In this document: positions 1 through 9,175 of the stretch, in pieces
Position numbering within the stretch: position 1 is the first letter of the stretch
Layout: each line of letters begins with the position of its first letter
NCBI GenBank assembly: GCA_029055345.1
Contig: JAIDDJ010000038.1
Span: forward strand, 1 to 64,000
Length of the DNA stretch: 64,000 nucleotides
DNA from: Muribaculaceae bacterium
Lineage (GTDB): Bacteria; Bacteroidota; Bacteroidia; Bacteroidales; Muribaculaceae
Direction: 5' to 3'
The notes under the pieces: model-generated
Databases searched by the model: none
Told to the model about the DNA's origin: nothing
The model's input: only the letters and a program-made list of their open reading frames with translations
Translations under genes and position numbers: made by a program

Positions 1-67
1 CACCAGGAATCGAACCGGGGACACAAGGATTTTCAGTCCTTTGCTCTACCAACTGAGCTATGACACC
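1..67 (-). tRNA. tRNA-Phe(GAA), 3' acceptor end cut by the window start
   Basis: Reverse complement ggtgtcatagctcagttggtagagcaaaggactgaaaatcctt...ggttcgattcctgg; anticodon loop CTGAAAA gives GAA; D-arm and T-loop motifs present. Confidence 0.92.
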
Positions 68-324
68 ATCTTTCTTAATCCGATTGCCTTATGTCCGGAT
101 TGCGAGTGCAAAGTTAATGCCTTTTTCTGAATTTTGCAAATTTTTCTTTATTTTTTTTGATTTTTAAATTTATAATCTGTACTAAAGTCTTATTTATACC
201 TATTTCCTTCTTTATGCATTATGAAGAAATTAGAAAGTTCTGCTTTATACTTTAGTCAGCGATCAGAAAGTTTTGCTTTATACTATATCTCCATTATGTT
301 CATTCAGAACATTATTAACATCGT

Positions 325-1236
325 TTATTCGGTCGCCACTTCCTCAACGACCGGGGGTTCTTCTGTCTCTGATATCATTTCGTCTGCCGTCTCTACTTCC
401 ACGACTGTTGGTTCTTCTGTCACCGACACGACCTCACCCTCTGGTCCTGATTCCTGAAACGTAGATTCCTCTGTCACTGATACAACTTCATCGACCTCTG
501 TGTCCTCGTCCATTACCGTAGGTTCATCGCCTTCTTCAGTTAGCTCTGCCGGGCCCTCGCTTATACGTAACAACTTTGCTCCTCCCACTTTCTTTATTGT
601 CGGGTCGCCGATATAATATATCTTTGTGGAGCCAACCCCGCGCACATCAAGTTTTTCAGACGCATTGCATCCGATAGTGCCTGTTCCCAGACCGAAGCAT
701 TTAACATTACGGGCCGACAGACCATCGGCTTGAATGATGCCTGTACCGGTCAGTTTGAAATTGGCATTGGTGCACTTCCCGCGAAGCACTATCGTCCCAT
801 TCCCCGTTGTGATACTGGCAGATACGTCAGTTGACTTGATGCCCCGACAAATGATGCCGCCGTTCCCCACCAGCGAGGCCGAGAACGTAGGTGTCGCTGC
901 AGAAAGGTGCAAGGTGACATCCGCATTTCCTTCATTGCTCACCTTAGTCAGAAAATTCGAATATACGTGTATTGTGGGGAGATGACCCAAATCATGCCCG
1001 TGCACTTCCTTTATTGAAAGGTGTCCCTTATTGTTGGTAATTTCAATCGCGTCTGAAAAATCTTCATCGCTCTCGTAAGTGGCCAAACCAATGGAATCGG
1101 GGTTATTTGTATAAATAATGTCAATATTTCCATTCAGCGCGAGCTGATCAAACGGTCCTACCTCATACTTGATAGTTTTCGCGGAAAGCGATGCGCACAT
1201 AAGGCACCCTACGCTGAGAAGAATAAATTTTTTCAT
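325..1236 (-). CDS. DUF2807 / GIN-domain exported protein with a Glu-rich repetitive C-terminal tail
   Basis: ORF 325..1257; likely start at the second Met (MKKFILLSVGCLMCASLSA signal peptide); beta-repeat head domain typical of the GIN family; tail repeats VVSVTEE. Confidence 0.75.
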   Translation of the reverse strand: MKKFILLSVGCLMCASLSAKTIKYEVGPFDQLALNGNIDIIYTNNPDSIGLATYESDEDFSDAIEITNNKGHLSIKEVHGHDLGHLPTIHVYSNFLTKVSNEGNADVTLHLSAATPTFSASLVGNGGIICRGIKSTDVSASITTGNGTIVLRGKCTNANFKLTGTGIIQADGLSARNVKCFGLGTGTIGCNASEKLDVRGVGSTKIYYIGDPTIKKVGGAKLLRISEGPAELTEEGDEPTVMDEDTEVDEVVSVTEESTFQESGPEGEVVSVTEEPTVVEVETADEMISETEEPPVVEEVATE

Positions 1237-1287
1237 TATTATGTGTCTAAGATTCAAATTACAAATTAATAGTGTATTTAGCAGGGC

Positions 1288-2310
1288 TTACTCTTTGTCG
1301 GCAGAAGCAACTGTCTGCTCACGGAGAATATTCTCCTCAACCCTTTCCCGGGCCTCAGCAAGCACCCGGGAGAGTTCCTCTGCGGAATCCGCGCGAAGCA
1401 TCCTGATTCTCGTATCCCTGAAATTCGGAATCCCTTTGAATAGGGGAGAGGCCGCCAGATGTCGGCGGATATGAAGGATTCCCCTGTATTCATCAATACG
1501 CTCGATGCTTTCATCAATCTGGCGCTGCAGAAGAGCGAACTTTTCATCAATCGACAGTGGAGTAAAAGTGCCGGTGTCAAGCATTTGTCTCACATCATGG
1601 AATATCCAGGGAGCGCCGAACGAGGCTCTGCCGATCATCACCGCGTCCACTCCGAAATTGCGGAAAGCGTCGGCGGCTTCTTCCGGAGTAGTGATGTCGC
1701 CGTTGCCGATTATGGGAATCTCCATGCGCGGGTCGTCGCGTAGAGCCTTGATAAGAGTCCAGTCAGCTTTGCCAGTATACATCTGTGAGCGCGTGCGTCC
1801 GTGCACTGTCAGAGCCTTTATCCCGCAATCCTGAAGCTTCGGTCCAAGGTCGGATATTATCTTATTCTCACAGTCCCATCCAAGGCGTGTCTTCACTGTC
1901 ACAGGAAGATTCACTGCCTCCACCACCCGGCGCGTTATATCGAGCAGCTTAGGGATGTCACGAAGCATCCCCGCTCCGGCCCCTTTGGAAGCAACCTTCT
2001 TAACGGGACAGCCGAAGTTGAGATCTATAATGTCGGGCCCGGCTTGTTCCACTATTCTCGCAGCCTCCACCATCGCCTCCGCATCGCGTCCGTAAATCTG
2101 TATGGCCACCGGACGTTCCCGGTCATCGATAGTCAATTTCCGCACTGTCGAACTGATATCGCGTACCAGAGCCTCGGCCGAAACAAATTCAGTATAGACC
2201 ATTGCTGCCCCCATCTCACGGCATATCAAGCGAAAAGAGGGATCAGTCACATCCTCCATAGGAGCGAGGACCACCGGAAATTTTCCAAGATCTATATTGG
2301 CAATTTTCAT
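1288..2310 (-). CDS. dusB: tRNA-dihydrouridine synthase
   Basis: 340 aa; APMEDVTDPSFR, DLNFGCPVKKV, GNGDI, MIGRASFGAPWIF motifs. Confidence 0.93.
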   Translation of the reverse strand: MKIANIDLGKFPVVLAPMEDVTDPSFRLICREMGAAMVYTEFVSAEALVRDISSTVRKLTIDDRERPVAIQIYGRDAEAMVEAARIVEQAGPDIIDLNFGCPVKKVASKGAGAGMLRDIPKLLDITRRVVEAVNLPVTVKTRLGWDCENKIISDLGPKLQDCGIKALTVHGRTRSQMYTGKADWTLIKALRDDPRMEIPIIGNGDITTPEEAADAFRNFGVDAVMIGRASFGAPWIFHDVRQMLDTGTFTPLSIDEKFALLQRQIDESIERIDEYRGILHIRRHLAASPLFKGIPNFRDTRIRMLRADSAEELSRVLAEARERVEENILREQTVASADKE

Positions 2311-2342
2311 TTACAAAAAATTCTTAGAAATTCATACATCCG

Positions 2343-3563
2343 TTAAGTGAGTGTCAGCCGCGAGAACTCAGAATCAGCAATTAATCCGGCCACTTGCATC
2401 AGTTCATCCTTAGTCGTTTCCATAATCATTCCCGAAGTATGGAGCTGATCATGTATTTCCCCGTGGCGCATAAGGCTTTTAGCAAGAGTCATCGCGCAAT
2501 TCTCCCTATTTTCGCCGCTCACGAGAAGCTGGCCGCATAGCTGCCGCCGTGCTTGGGCGAATGCGCGGTCGGACATGGGGGTGGACGCCATTTTCTCAAT
2601 TTCACGCCTAATCAGAGCCGTGCAACGCTCAATTTTCTTCGCTTCCGTTCCGAAATACACCTGGAACGCGCCGGTGTCGGAATAGAGTGAAACGGAACTT
2701 TCCACCGTGTAAACCAGTCCGCGTCTTTCTCGAAGTTCCTGATTAAGCCGAGAGTTCATCGCCGAACCTCCCAAAATGTTCGAGAATAAATATAGCGCAT
2801 AGCGTCGCGGGTCATTCTGAGAGAAAATCGGACATCCAATCACCACATTGGCCTGATGATTGTCTCTCTTTTTGCATTCATCAAATCGTGGAGCCACGTT
2901 CGGAATGCTCCTGCCGAGAGCAGGCATGGGGCGCGACAAACTTCCGAAATGCTTCTCAATAAGGCGCAGGCACTTTGCAGTAGGAGTCGGAGTGACGCAA
3001 TATATCACCATATTTCCCGGGGAGAAGTAACTTGTCAGAAAAGCTCTGCAGTCTGTTCCTGAAATCTTCGACACCGAATCTTCATATCCCAAAATATTAT
3101 GAGCAAGACTCGAACCCTTGAAAAACAATTCGTCGAACTCATCAAATACAGCATACGCTGCATTGTCGTGATAACTGAAAATCTCTTCGGTTATCACCGA
3201 ACGCTCACGCTCAATTTCCGCCGCAGGGAAGGAAGCGTTCCTCACCAGGTCGGCCAAGAGTTCGATAGCTCTCTCCTCATATCCGGCCGGAGCATTGGTG
3301 TAAAGCATTATCTCCTCTTTGGTGGTGTACGCATTCAGTTCGCCGCCAATCATTTCCATACGGTTGCTCACGTGCCAGCTGCTGCGCTTGGGCGTCCCCT
3401 TGAAAATAGTATGCTCCACAAAATGCGCCAGACCGTCTCTTCCCTCCTTGTCATCGCGACTGCCGGCATTGACCAGTACGCCAATATATGCCACATTGCC
3501 GTCAGAGCGTTGAGCGGCGATCCGCAAGCCATTCCCAAGAGTATGTATCATCACCGGTTCCAT
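2343..3563 (-). CDS. M16 family zinc metallopeptidase
   Basis: HFVEH motif (HxxEH); start placed at MEPVMIHTLGNG because the longer ORF start overlaps a hairpin terminator at 3594..3630. Confidence 0.9.
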   Translation of the reverse strand: MEPVMIHTLGNGLRIAAQRSDGNVAYIGVLVNAGSRDDKEGRDGLAHFVEHTIFKGTPKRSSWHVSNRMEMIGGELNAYTTKEEIMLYTNAPAGYEERAIELLADLVRNASFPAAEIERERSVITEEIFSYHDNAAYAVFDEFDELFFKGSSLAHNILGYEDSVSKISGTDCRAFLTSYFSPGNMVIYCVTPTPTAKCLRLIEKHFGSLSRPMPALGRSIPNVAPRFDECKKRDNHQANVVIGCPIFSQNDPRRYALYLFSNILGGSAMNSRLNQELRERRGLVYTVESSVSLYSDTGAFQVYFGTEAKKIERCTALIRREIEKMASTPMSDRAFAQARRQLCGQLLVSGENRENCAMTLAKSLMRHGEIHDQLHTSGMIMETTKDELMQVAGLIADSEFSRLTLT

Positions 3564-3593
3564 TCTTAGTATTTTCCTGAGCTCGCTTATGAA

Positions 3594-3630
3594 GAAAAGG
3601 GTCGGGACTCGAGAGTCCGGACCCCTTTTC
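3594..3630 (-). terminator. Hairpin terminator downstream of the TPR gene
   Basis: gaaaagggtcgggactc-ga-gagtccggaccccttttc inverted repeat. Confidence 0.7.
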
Positions 3631-3705
3631 ATAAAATAAGCAAATGTTTTATTATTTTATGGAGTGATGTCGTTGTGATTAAATAAAGGCTAAAGTCCAA
3701 ACGGT

Positions 3706-4386
3706 TTATTTGCCGGTACGGGCTTTTTCGCGAGCGATATAGGCATCAATGTCAAGACCGTTGCCCAATTGGAACTGAGGATAATCCGCTTTGATCTGCT
3801 CGTAGCATTTAAGAGCGTCGCCATATTTCTTCTGCTCGTCATAGATGTTGGCCTCTTTGAGGAGAACGCGCGGCACAATCTGAGGATTCTTGTCGGCTTT
3901 GCTGATTGCTTTCTGGAATTTCTCAAGAGCTGTGTCGTATTTCTTAAGATTCACATAGCAGTCACCGGCCAGCACGAGAGCATTGGCAGCAAGCACCGGC
4001 TCCGAAGTAGAGAAGCCTTCAAGGCAGGCGGCTGCCTCCTTGTAGTTGCCCAAATTATAATAAGATTCCGCGGCGCTCAGCTTGGCCAATTCGCCTGCAT
4101 CTGTGCCCGAATAATTATCGGCTACTTTCTTATATTCACCGGCAGCGATGGAGTCGTTGCCCATAGCCGTGATTTCAACTTGATTATAGGCTTCAAACGC
4201 CTTGTTGAGCTTCGGATTGCGATATATGAATAGATAGCTTAATACGAATGCGGCTACTATTGCGATGCCTCCTACTATCCAGAAAATTATTTTCTTGTTT
4301 TTAGCGATGTTCTCGCTGGCTGAGCCCAGATTGCTGTTCAATTTGTCAAGAGTCGTCTGCTCTTCTTCGTGGTTCTTGTTAGCCAT
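3706..4386 (-). CDS. Tetratricopeptide repeat membrane protein
   Basis: 226 aa; N-terminal TM (IIFWIVGGIAIVAAFVLSYLFIY) followed by TPR-like repeats. Confidence 0.8.
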   Translation of the reverse strand: MANKNHEEEQTTLDKLNSNLGSASENIAKNKKIIFWIVGGIAIVAAFVLSYLFIYRNPKLNKAFEAYNQVEITAMGNDSIAAGEYKKVADNYSGTDAGELAKLSAAESYYNLGNYKEAAACLEGFSTSEPVLAANALVLAGDCYVNLKKYDTALEKFQKAISKADKNPQIVPRVLLKEANIYDEQKKYGDALKCYEQIKADYPQFQLGNGLDIDAYIAREKARTGK

Positions 4387-4481
4387 ATTGATTTTAAGCC
4401 CCTCATATTCAGGGCGGTTTTTGTTATTCGCTTTTGATTCGCAAAATTACAAAAAATATTCCGTATACGCAATATATGTGG

Positions 4482-5528
4482 TCAGAAAAATTTTTTCAAT
4501 CCGGTTCTAACTCGTTTGATTGTGGTCCGGAATTTTTCTTTTATAACGTATCTATAATCAGTTCTTAATGATTCGATAGGAGTAATAAAAGGTCTGAAAG
4601 GTGGTTTCGCGGGGTCATAGAAAAGTTGAAGCCCCCCCTTGTGACATTCAATCCTGAGCGTTTCGGGAGTCATGACCGGTTCGCCATCAATATGTCCAGG
4701 ACCCGGAATATGTTTTATGGTTGCTTCTCTCACCCGCATTGTCTCCATAAGCAGGTTTCGGTCAAGTCGTCCGGTGAAAAGTTCTACTCCGGCCAACGCT
4801 CTCGTGAGAGGATTGCCCTTATGGATTATCATTATGTCGAGCAGCCCGTCGCGGATTGAGGCATGCGGGGCAATAAATGCATTGTTGCCATATTGCGAAG
4901 CATTGCACACGGCCACGATGAAAGCTTTCACCGTAATTTCCTTATCGGCCGACTTTATGGAATATTCGGTAGGGGAGAACCTGAGATATTCCTGTATTGC
5001 ACTCTTTATATAGGTGGTGAGCCCCCGGCTTGGAAGCGAACTGAATTTTTGGCTCACTTTTGCATCGAATCCAAGGCCGAAAGTGCAGAAGAACGGATTG
5101 CCATTGATTGTGCCGTAGTCGCAGGATTGGGGGCAATCGAGAGCGATAGTCTCAAGAGCATGGTCCACATCGATTGAACCATACAGATGTCGTGCCAGTC
5201 CATTGCCCGATCCGAAAGGGAGAATCCCCATAATTGTCCGGGTTCCGCGGAGGGCGGACGCAATCTCATTGACAGTGCCGTCTCCTCCGGCTGCTATCAC
5301 GCCATAATACCCCCTTTCGGCCGCATTCCGGGCCAGTTCATAACCGTGCCCCGCGCGTTCCGTAATCGCGGATTCAACCACGAATCCTTCCCGTTGAAGA
5401 CGCGCAATCACCCTCTCCGACAATCCTTCTTTTGAAAGAGTTCCGGATATAGGGTTGATTATCAGGAGTATGCGCCGGGGTTTGCCCGATGTGTCATTTA
5501 TGGCGCGGTTTTCAGATGCTTGCAGCAT
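4482..5528 (-). CDS. Diacylglycerol/lipid kinase family protein
   Basis: 348 aa; NPISGT and GGDGTVNEIASAL catalytic motifs. Confidence 0.9.
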   Translation of the reverse strand: MLQASENRAINDTSGKPRRILLIINPISGTLSKEGLSERVIARLQREGFVVESAITERAGHGYELARNAAERGYYGVIAAGGDGTVNEIASALRGTRTIMGILPFGSGNGLARHLYGSIDVDHALETIALDCPQSCDYGTINGNPFFCTFGLGFDAKVSQKFSSLPSRGLTTYIKSAIQEYLRFSPTEYSIKSADKEITVKAFIVAVCNASQYGNNAFIAPHASIRDGLLDIMIIHKGNPLTRALAGVELFTGRLDRNLLMETMRVREATIKHIPGPGHIDGEPVMTPETLRIECHKGGLQLFYDPAKPPFRPFITPIESLRTDYRYVIKEKFRTTIKRVRTGLKKFF

Positions 5529-5628
5529 TCTCCCCGTTGTTTTTAAAGTTGCGTATATTTAAGAAACAAAATCTTCCAAAATATGTTATAAAACATCAAG
5601 ATAAATTTTGAAAAACGTTTCGAACATT

Positions 5629-5850
5629 ATAAATTTGCATCATCAACACGCAGACAATTGCGAAGAAGAAGAGTTTTTAGTGAATCATAAAGCAACCTTG
5701 ATACCGAAGCTTTAAGTCTGATACCAAACACACAATTTGCAAACAACAGGGTAATTGATTATTATTTGACCTTAATCAATCATGAAAGATTCCGACGTGA
5801 AGTCGCACATCTTCTAACGGGCCGGACGCACCAGCATCCGGCCCGGTTAA
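5629..5850 (+). ncRNA. Candidate small transcript ending in a GC-rich hairpin
   Basis: TAAATTTG promoter-like motif near 5630, then a non-coding stretch ending at a perfect 9-bp hairpin CGGGCCGGA...TCCGGCCCG (5818..5845). Confidence 0.35.
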
Positions 5851-6061
5851 TTCCTAATATTTTCTCATTCTTGCCCTCGTACTGTATGTTAATTTCTAAG
5901 TTTATAAAATATAAAAGAGCGTCGCTTTATCAGTATTCGTGTTTCTTTCTATTTTATATAGCATATTTGCTAATTAAATCACACGTTGCGCATCTATCTT
6001 TAAATAAGATATATAATTTTGGTAAGTGATTTTCATGAACTAAAAAATTTTTATAATTTTG

Positions 6062-6470
6062 CAGATGCAGACCGCATCGCGAGCCATGCCTGTAGGGGGA
6101 TGGCCTTCCAAAAGCCGAGTTTCGGCAGGTTGATAAGCGGGGTGGAATGAACCATGGCGCAAACTCTTTGCGCCACCGATAATATATTGAACAAGCGTTT
6201 ATCCGCGCTTATTCTTGACACTCTGAAATGTCTCGCAAACTTTCATATTCTTGTCAAGTAATGAGCAACGGTAGATGCCCGTGGTTATGTGATTATATTC
6301 GGGTAGGGACATGATAAATCATGTCCGGTTGAATCGTTAGATTCCTCCCGGAGACTCTGATTGCATATACTGGCGTGGGCTTCTGGCGTTGCCGTCCGAC
6401 AAGAATAGGGCAATGCGAGAAGCCTCAGAGTGCAGGACGGCAATAGATACAGATTCCTACGCTTTTTTTC
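6062..6470 (+). ncRNA. Structured RNA candidate, locus A
   Basis: TAATTTTG promoter motif ending at 6061; hairpins 6155..6175 (TGGCGCAAActcTTTGCGCCA) and CTTGAC/GTCAAG (6214-6219/6253-6258); terminal helix GCGTGGG/CCTACGC (6373-6379/6456-6462) enclosing TTGCCGTCC/GGACGGCAA, followed by TTTTTTT; same layout as locus B at 36286. Confidence 0.65.
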
Positions 6471-6520
6471 GTAGAACAACAAAAGCCAACGAGGGGATGA
6501 CCGCGGCACTATAAATCATT

Positions 6521-7261
6521 ATGAATAAAATGTATTTAAGAGTTGGAAAGATTCTAGCAGCAGCACTGCTTATCACTTCCTATGCTAAAGCTCAGAAGCA
6601 TTAACCTAAGTGGATTGGTCAAGTCGTTGCACTTACTGTTGAAGACGACACAATTTCTAAACCCATAGAAAGGGCAACTATCCAAGTTAAAACAACACAA
6701 TCCGCAGGAAAAATCCTTGCAGGTATAGGATCCGTAAGGCAAAAGGCATATATAAAGGGCAACGCGTCGCCTGTTCAGTTTGATCCTACTAAGCCAATTA
6801 CACTAATAGTAAGATGTAAAGATAATGAAATAGATCCTTTGTCAATTATCCAAATCGTTGAATTTGAAAGAGGACGTAAGGAACGTAGAACAGAGTTGGC
6901 CATGGAAAATTGGTTAGGTAATACATCTGAGGGTAATATGAAATTAATTCCATTTGAAGTCGATGCTTATGGAGCGCATTCCTATATCATCTATCTATCT
7001 CCTAGATATGGTGAATTTGGAGTTAGAGTTGTTAACCCCCATAATGTAGATGAAAGAATCCCTGTATTCTATTGCTTTGGAACTTCTTCTTATGGAGCCC
7101 CGGTTGTCGCCACTCAAGATCTTAATGCAAGTGATGTTAAGGATGGAAGCTTCTATGAATATAAAAATATATTATGGCCGGTATATAAAAAAGCGTCTGG
7201 AGAACGATATATTATTACCGGGAAAGATGAGGTGATGTATTTACCAGAAGATTCATTATAA
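6521..7261 (+). pseudogene. Exported protein gene with a single in-frame TAA after the signal peptide
   Basis: ATG 6521 gives MNKMYLRVGKILAAALLITSYAKAQKH then TAA at 6602-6604; the same frame then stays open to 7261 (PKWIGQVVALTVEDDTISKPIERATIQV...MYLPEDSL*). Confidence 0.7.
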
Positions 7262-7626
7262 TGTTCGAGTATCGGTATAACCGAGGAGGCATTGATAAAT
7301 AATCCAGGCCGTCTTTATGATGTCTTATTTTAAACTATTGAGTCTTTTGATAGTTTTAAGATATATAACTTTCAACAATCTTCATAGGAGCATTTGGAGG
7401 CAGCCTTTATCGCTATATTGGCAGTGTCAATTATATATAGTCAATAGTTTTTCCAAATAACGTCATGAGTATGTCAATGACAAAACACCCTGCATACAAG
7501 AATCGGTATCAGGATCGATGAACTTGAGCTTCAGTAGGTAGAAGATCCCGGTTAAAACGCTGAAGAAGGTTATAATAAGTCGTGTAGCATAATGGGACAT
7601 TTGTTGTGTTAATATCGTAATTTATA

Positions 7627-7660
7627 GGGGTTGAGTCAAAATTTTGACGCAGCCCCTTTT
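7627..7660 (+). terminator. Terminator-like inverted repeat
   Basis: ggggttgagtcaaaattttgacgcagcccctttt. Confidence 0.5.
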
Positions 7661-7774
7661 AATTAAGAGTAAGATTAAGAATTGAATTCCAAATTCATAA
7701 TTAATTTTTAATAGAGAAACCAGCAGATTATAATCAAAAAAACTTAACTTTGCAAATTATAATAGCTTCCTAAT

Positions 7775-8830
7775 ATGGCAAAAGATAATGAATTATTAAC
7801 TGAAAACCGATTGTACGATGATGTTTGCAAAATCATTGATGAGACTCGATACCGTGTTGCAGTATATGTGAATTCAGAGGCATCAATGATGAATTGGCAT
7901 ATCGGCAAAAGGATAAAAGAAGACATTTTAAATAACCAACGAGCAGAATATGGAGAACAGGTTCTAAAGCGGTTGGCAAAAAAGTTAATTTTGCGATATG
8001 GAAAAGGCTGGGGATTTCAGAAACTACAGCATTGTGTACGCGCTGCGTACACTTTCTCAGAAGAAGAAATAATGTACGCAGTGCGTACACAATTGAGTTG
8101 GACGCATATTCGCTCGCTTATGGCAGTGCAGAATGAATTAGCACGTCAATTTTATATGGAAATGTGTCGTTTAGAACATTGGTCAACAAGGACGCTTGAC
8201 GAAAAGATTGATGGCCAACTCTTTGAAAGAACGGCGATAAGTAGGAGACCGGATAATATAATCAAAGCTGAGCTTGAAAAAGTGAAAGAGAAGAACGAAA
8301 TTCTACCAGACTTAGTTTTTAGAAGTAGCTATTTTCTTGATTTACTTGGACTGCCCGAAGAATTTAGTGAAAGCGACTTGGAAACATCCATACTTAACCA
8401 AATACAGTATTTTATGAAGGAGTTTGGATCGGACTTCGCATTTGTTGATAGGCAAAAAAGAATTCCAGTCGATGGTATAGACTATAGATTGGATTTATTG
8501 TTTTATCATAGAGGACTGCGGAGATTGGTTGCAGTAGACTTGAAATTAGGAAAATTCAAACCGGCATATGAAGGGCAGATGCTTTTATATTTAAGATATC
8601 TTAATCGCCATGACCGAAGGGAGGGGGAAGGATCGCCTATTGGTCTCATTCTCTGTTCAGAAGGTAATACTGAACACATTGAGTATTTAATGCTTGATGA
8701 AGAATCACCAATTAAGGTAGCTCAATATTATACCAAATTACCCGACAAAAAACTGTTGTCAGAGAAATTGCAACGAGCGATTGCTATCGCAAGAGAGCAT
8801 TATAGACTAAAAGAAGCTGTGGAAGTTTAA
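7775..8830 (+). CDS. DUF1016 / YhcG-type PD-(D/E)XK nuclease domain protein
   Basis: 351 aa; N-terminal WHIGKRI region, LSWTHIRSLM, C-terminal IDYRLDLLFYHRGLRRLVAVDLKLGKFKPAYEGQM nuclease-like motif; TAACTTTGC promoter motif upstream (~7745). Confidence 0.9.
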   Translation: MAKDNELLTENRLYDDVCKIIDETRYRVAVYVNSEASMMNWHIGKRIKEDILNNQRAEYGEQVLKRLAKKLILRYGKGWGFQKLQHCVRAAYTFSEEEIMYAVRTQLSWTHIRSLMAVQNELARQFYMEMCRLEHWSTRTLDEKIDGQLFERTAISRRPDNIIKAELEKVKEKNEILPDLVFRSSYFLDLLGLPEEFSESDLETSILNQIQYFMKEFGSDFAFVDRQKRIPVDGIDYRLDLLFYHRGLRRLVAVDLKLGKFKPAYEGQMLLYLRYLNRHDRREGEGSPIGLILCSEGNTEHIEYLMLDEESPIKVAQYYTKLPDKKLLSEKLQRAIAIAREHYRLKEAVEV

Positions 8831-9118
8831 AGAGGTCTACTGTTGTGATGGAAAATCAAGGGAGGTAACAGTGTATTCCCGCTAAGTAATGTCATAAGAA
8901 GTTAACTTATAGTGAGAACAGTGCCCGTTTAGACTTCTCTTTGAGAATGTCGGTATATATGCACTATATAACCATGGCAAGACCCTTGGCAGCGGCTTGA
9001 GTTGCCTAACTTTTCTATGGGTCCGCCTACTATGGTCATGGTTGTTCTCATTAGTATATATGAGGAATTAATAAGATCCCTTGGTCACGCGGATGAGTAA
9101 ATACTCGAGAGAAGTAAT

Positions 9119-9154
9119 AAAAGAGGCGACCGCTCCATCAGCGATCGCCTCTTT
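9119..9154 (-). terminator. Terminator of the M3 peptidase gene
   Basis: AAAGAGGCGATCGCTGATGGAGCGGTCGCCTCTTT on the minus strand. Confidence 0.75.
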
Positions 9155-9175
9155 CAGTTATCATTAAAGAAACAT

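Noticed and set aside
1801-2346. 181-aa plus-strand ORF
   Set aside because: Antisense shadow of dusB
5766-6029. 87-aa ORF
   Set aside because: Runs through the GC-rich hairpin and AT-rich spacer; low-complexity, no family signal
6062-6470. Retron msr/msd, group II intron, RNase P or tmRNA as identity of the structured RNAs
   Set aside because: No reverse transcriptase nearby, no intron domain V motif, no RNase P or tmRNA hallmark sequences recognised
6285-6742. Minus-strand ORFs 6285..6509 and 6554..6742
   Set aside because: Antisense to RNA locus A and to the exported-protein frame; no motifs
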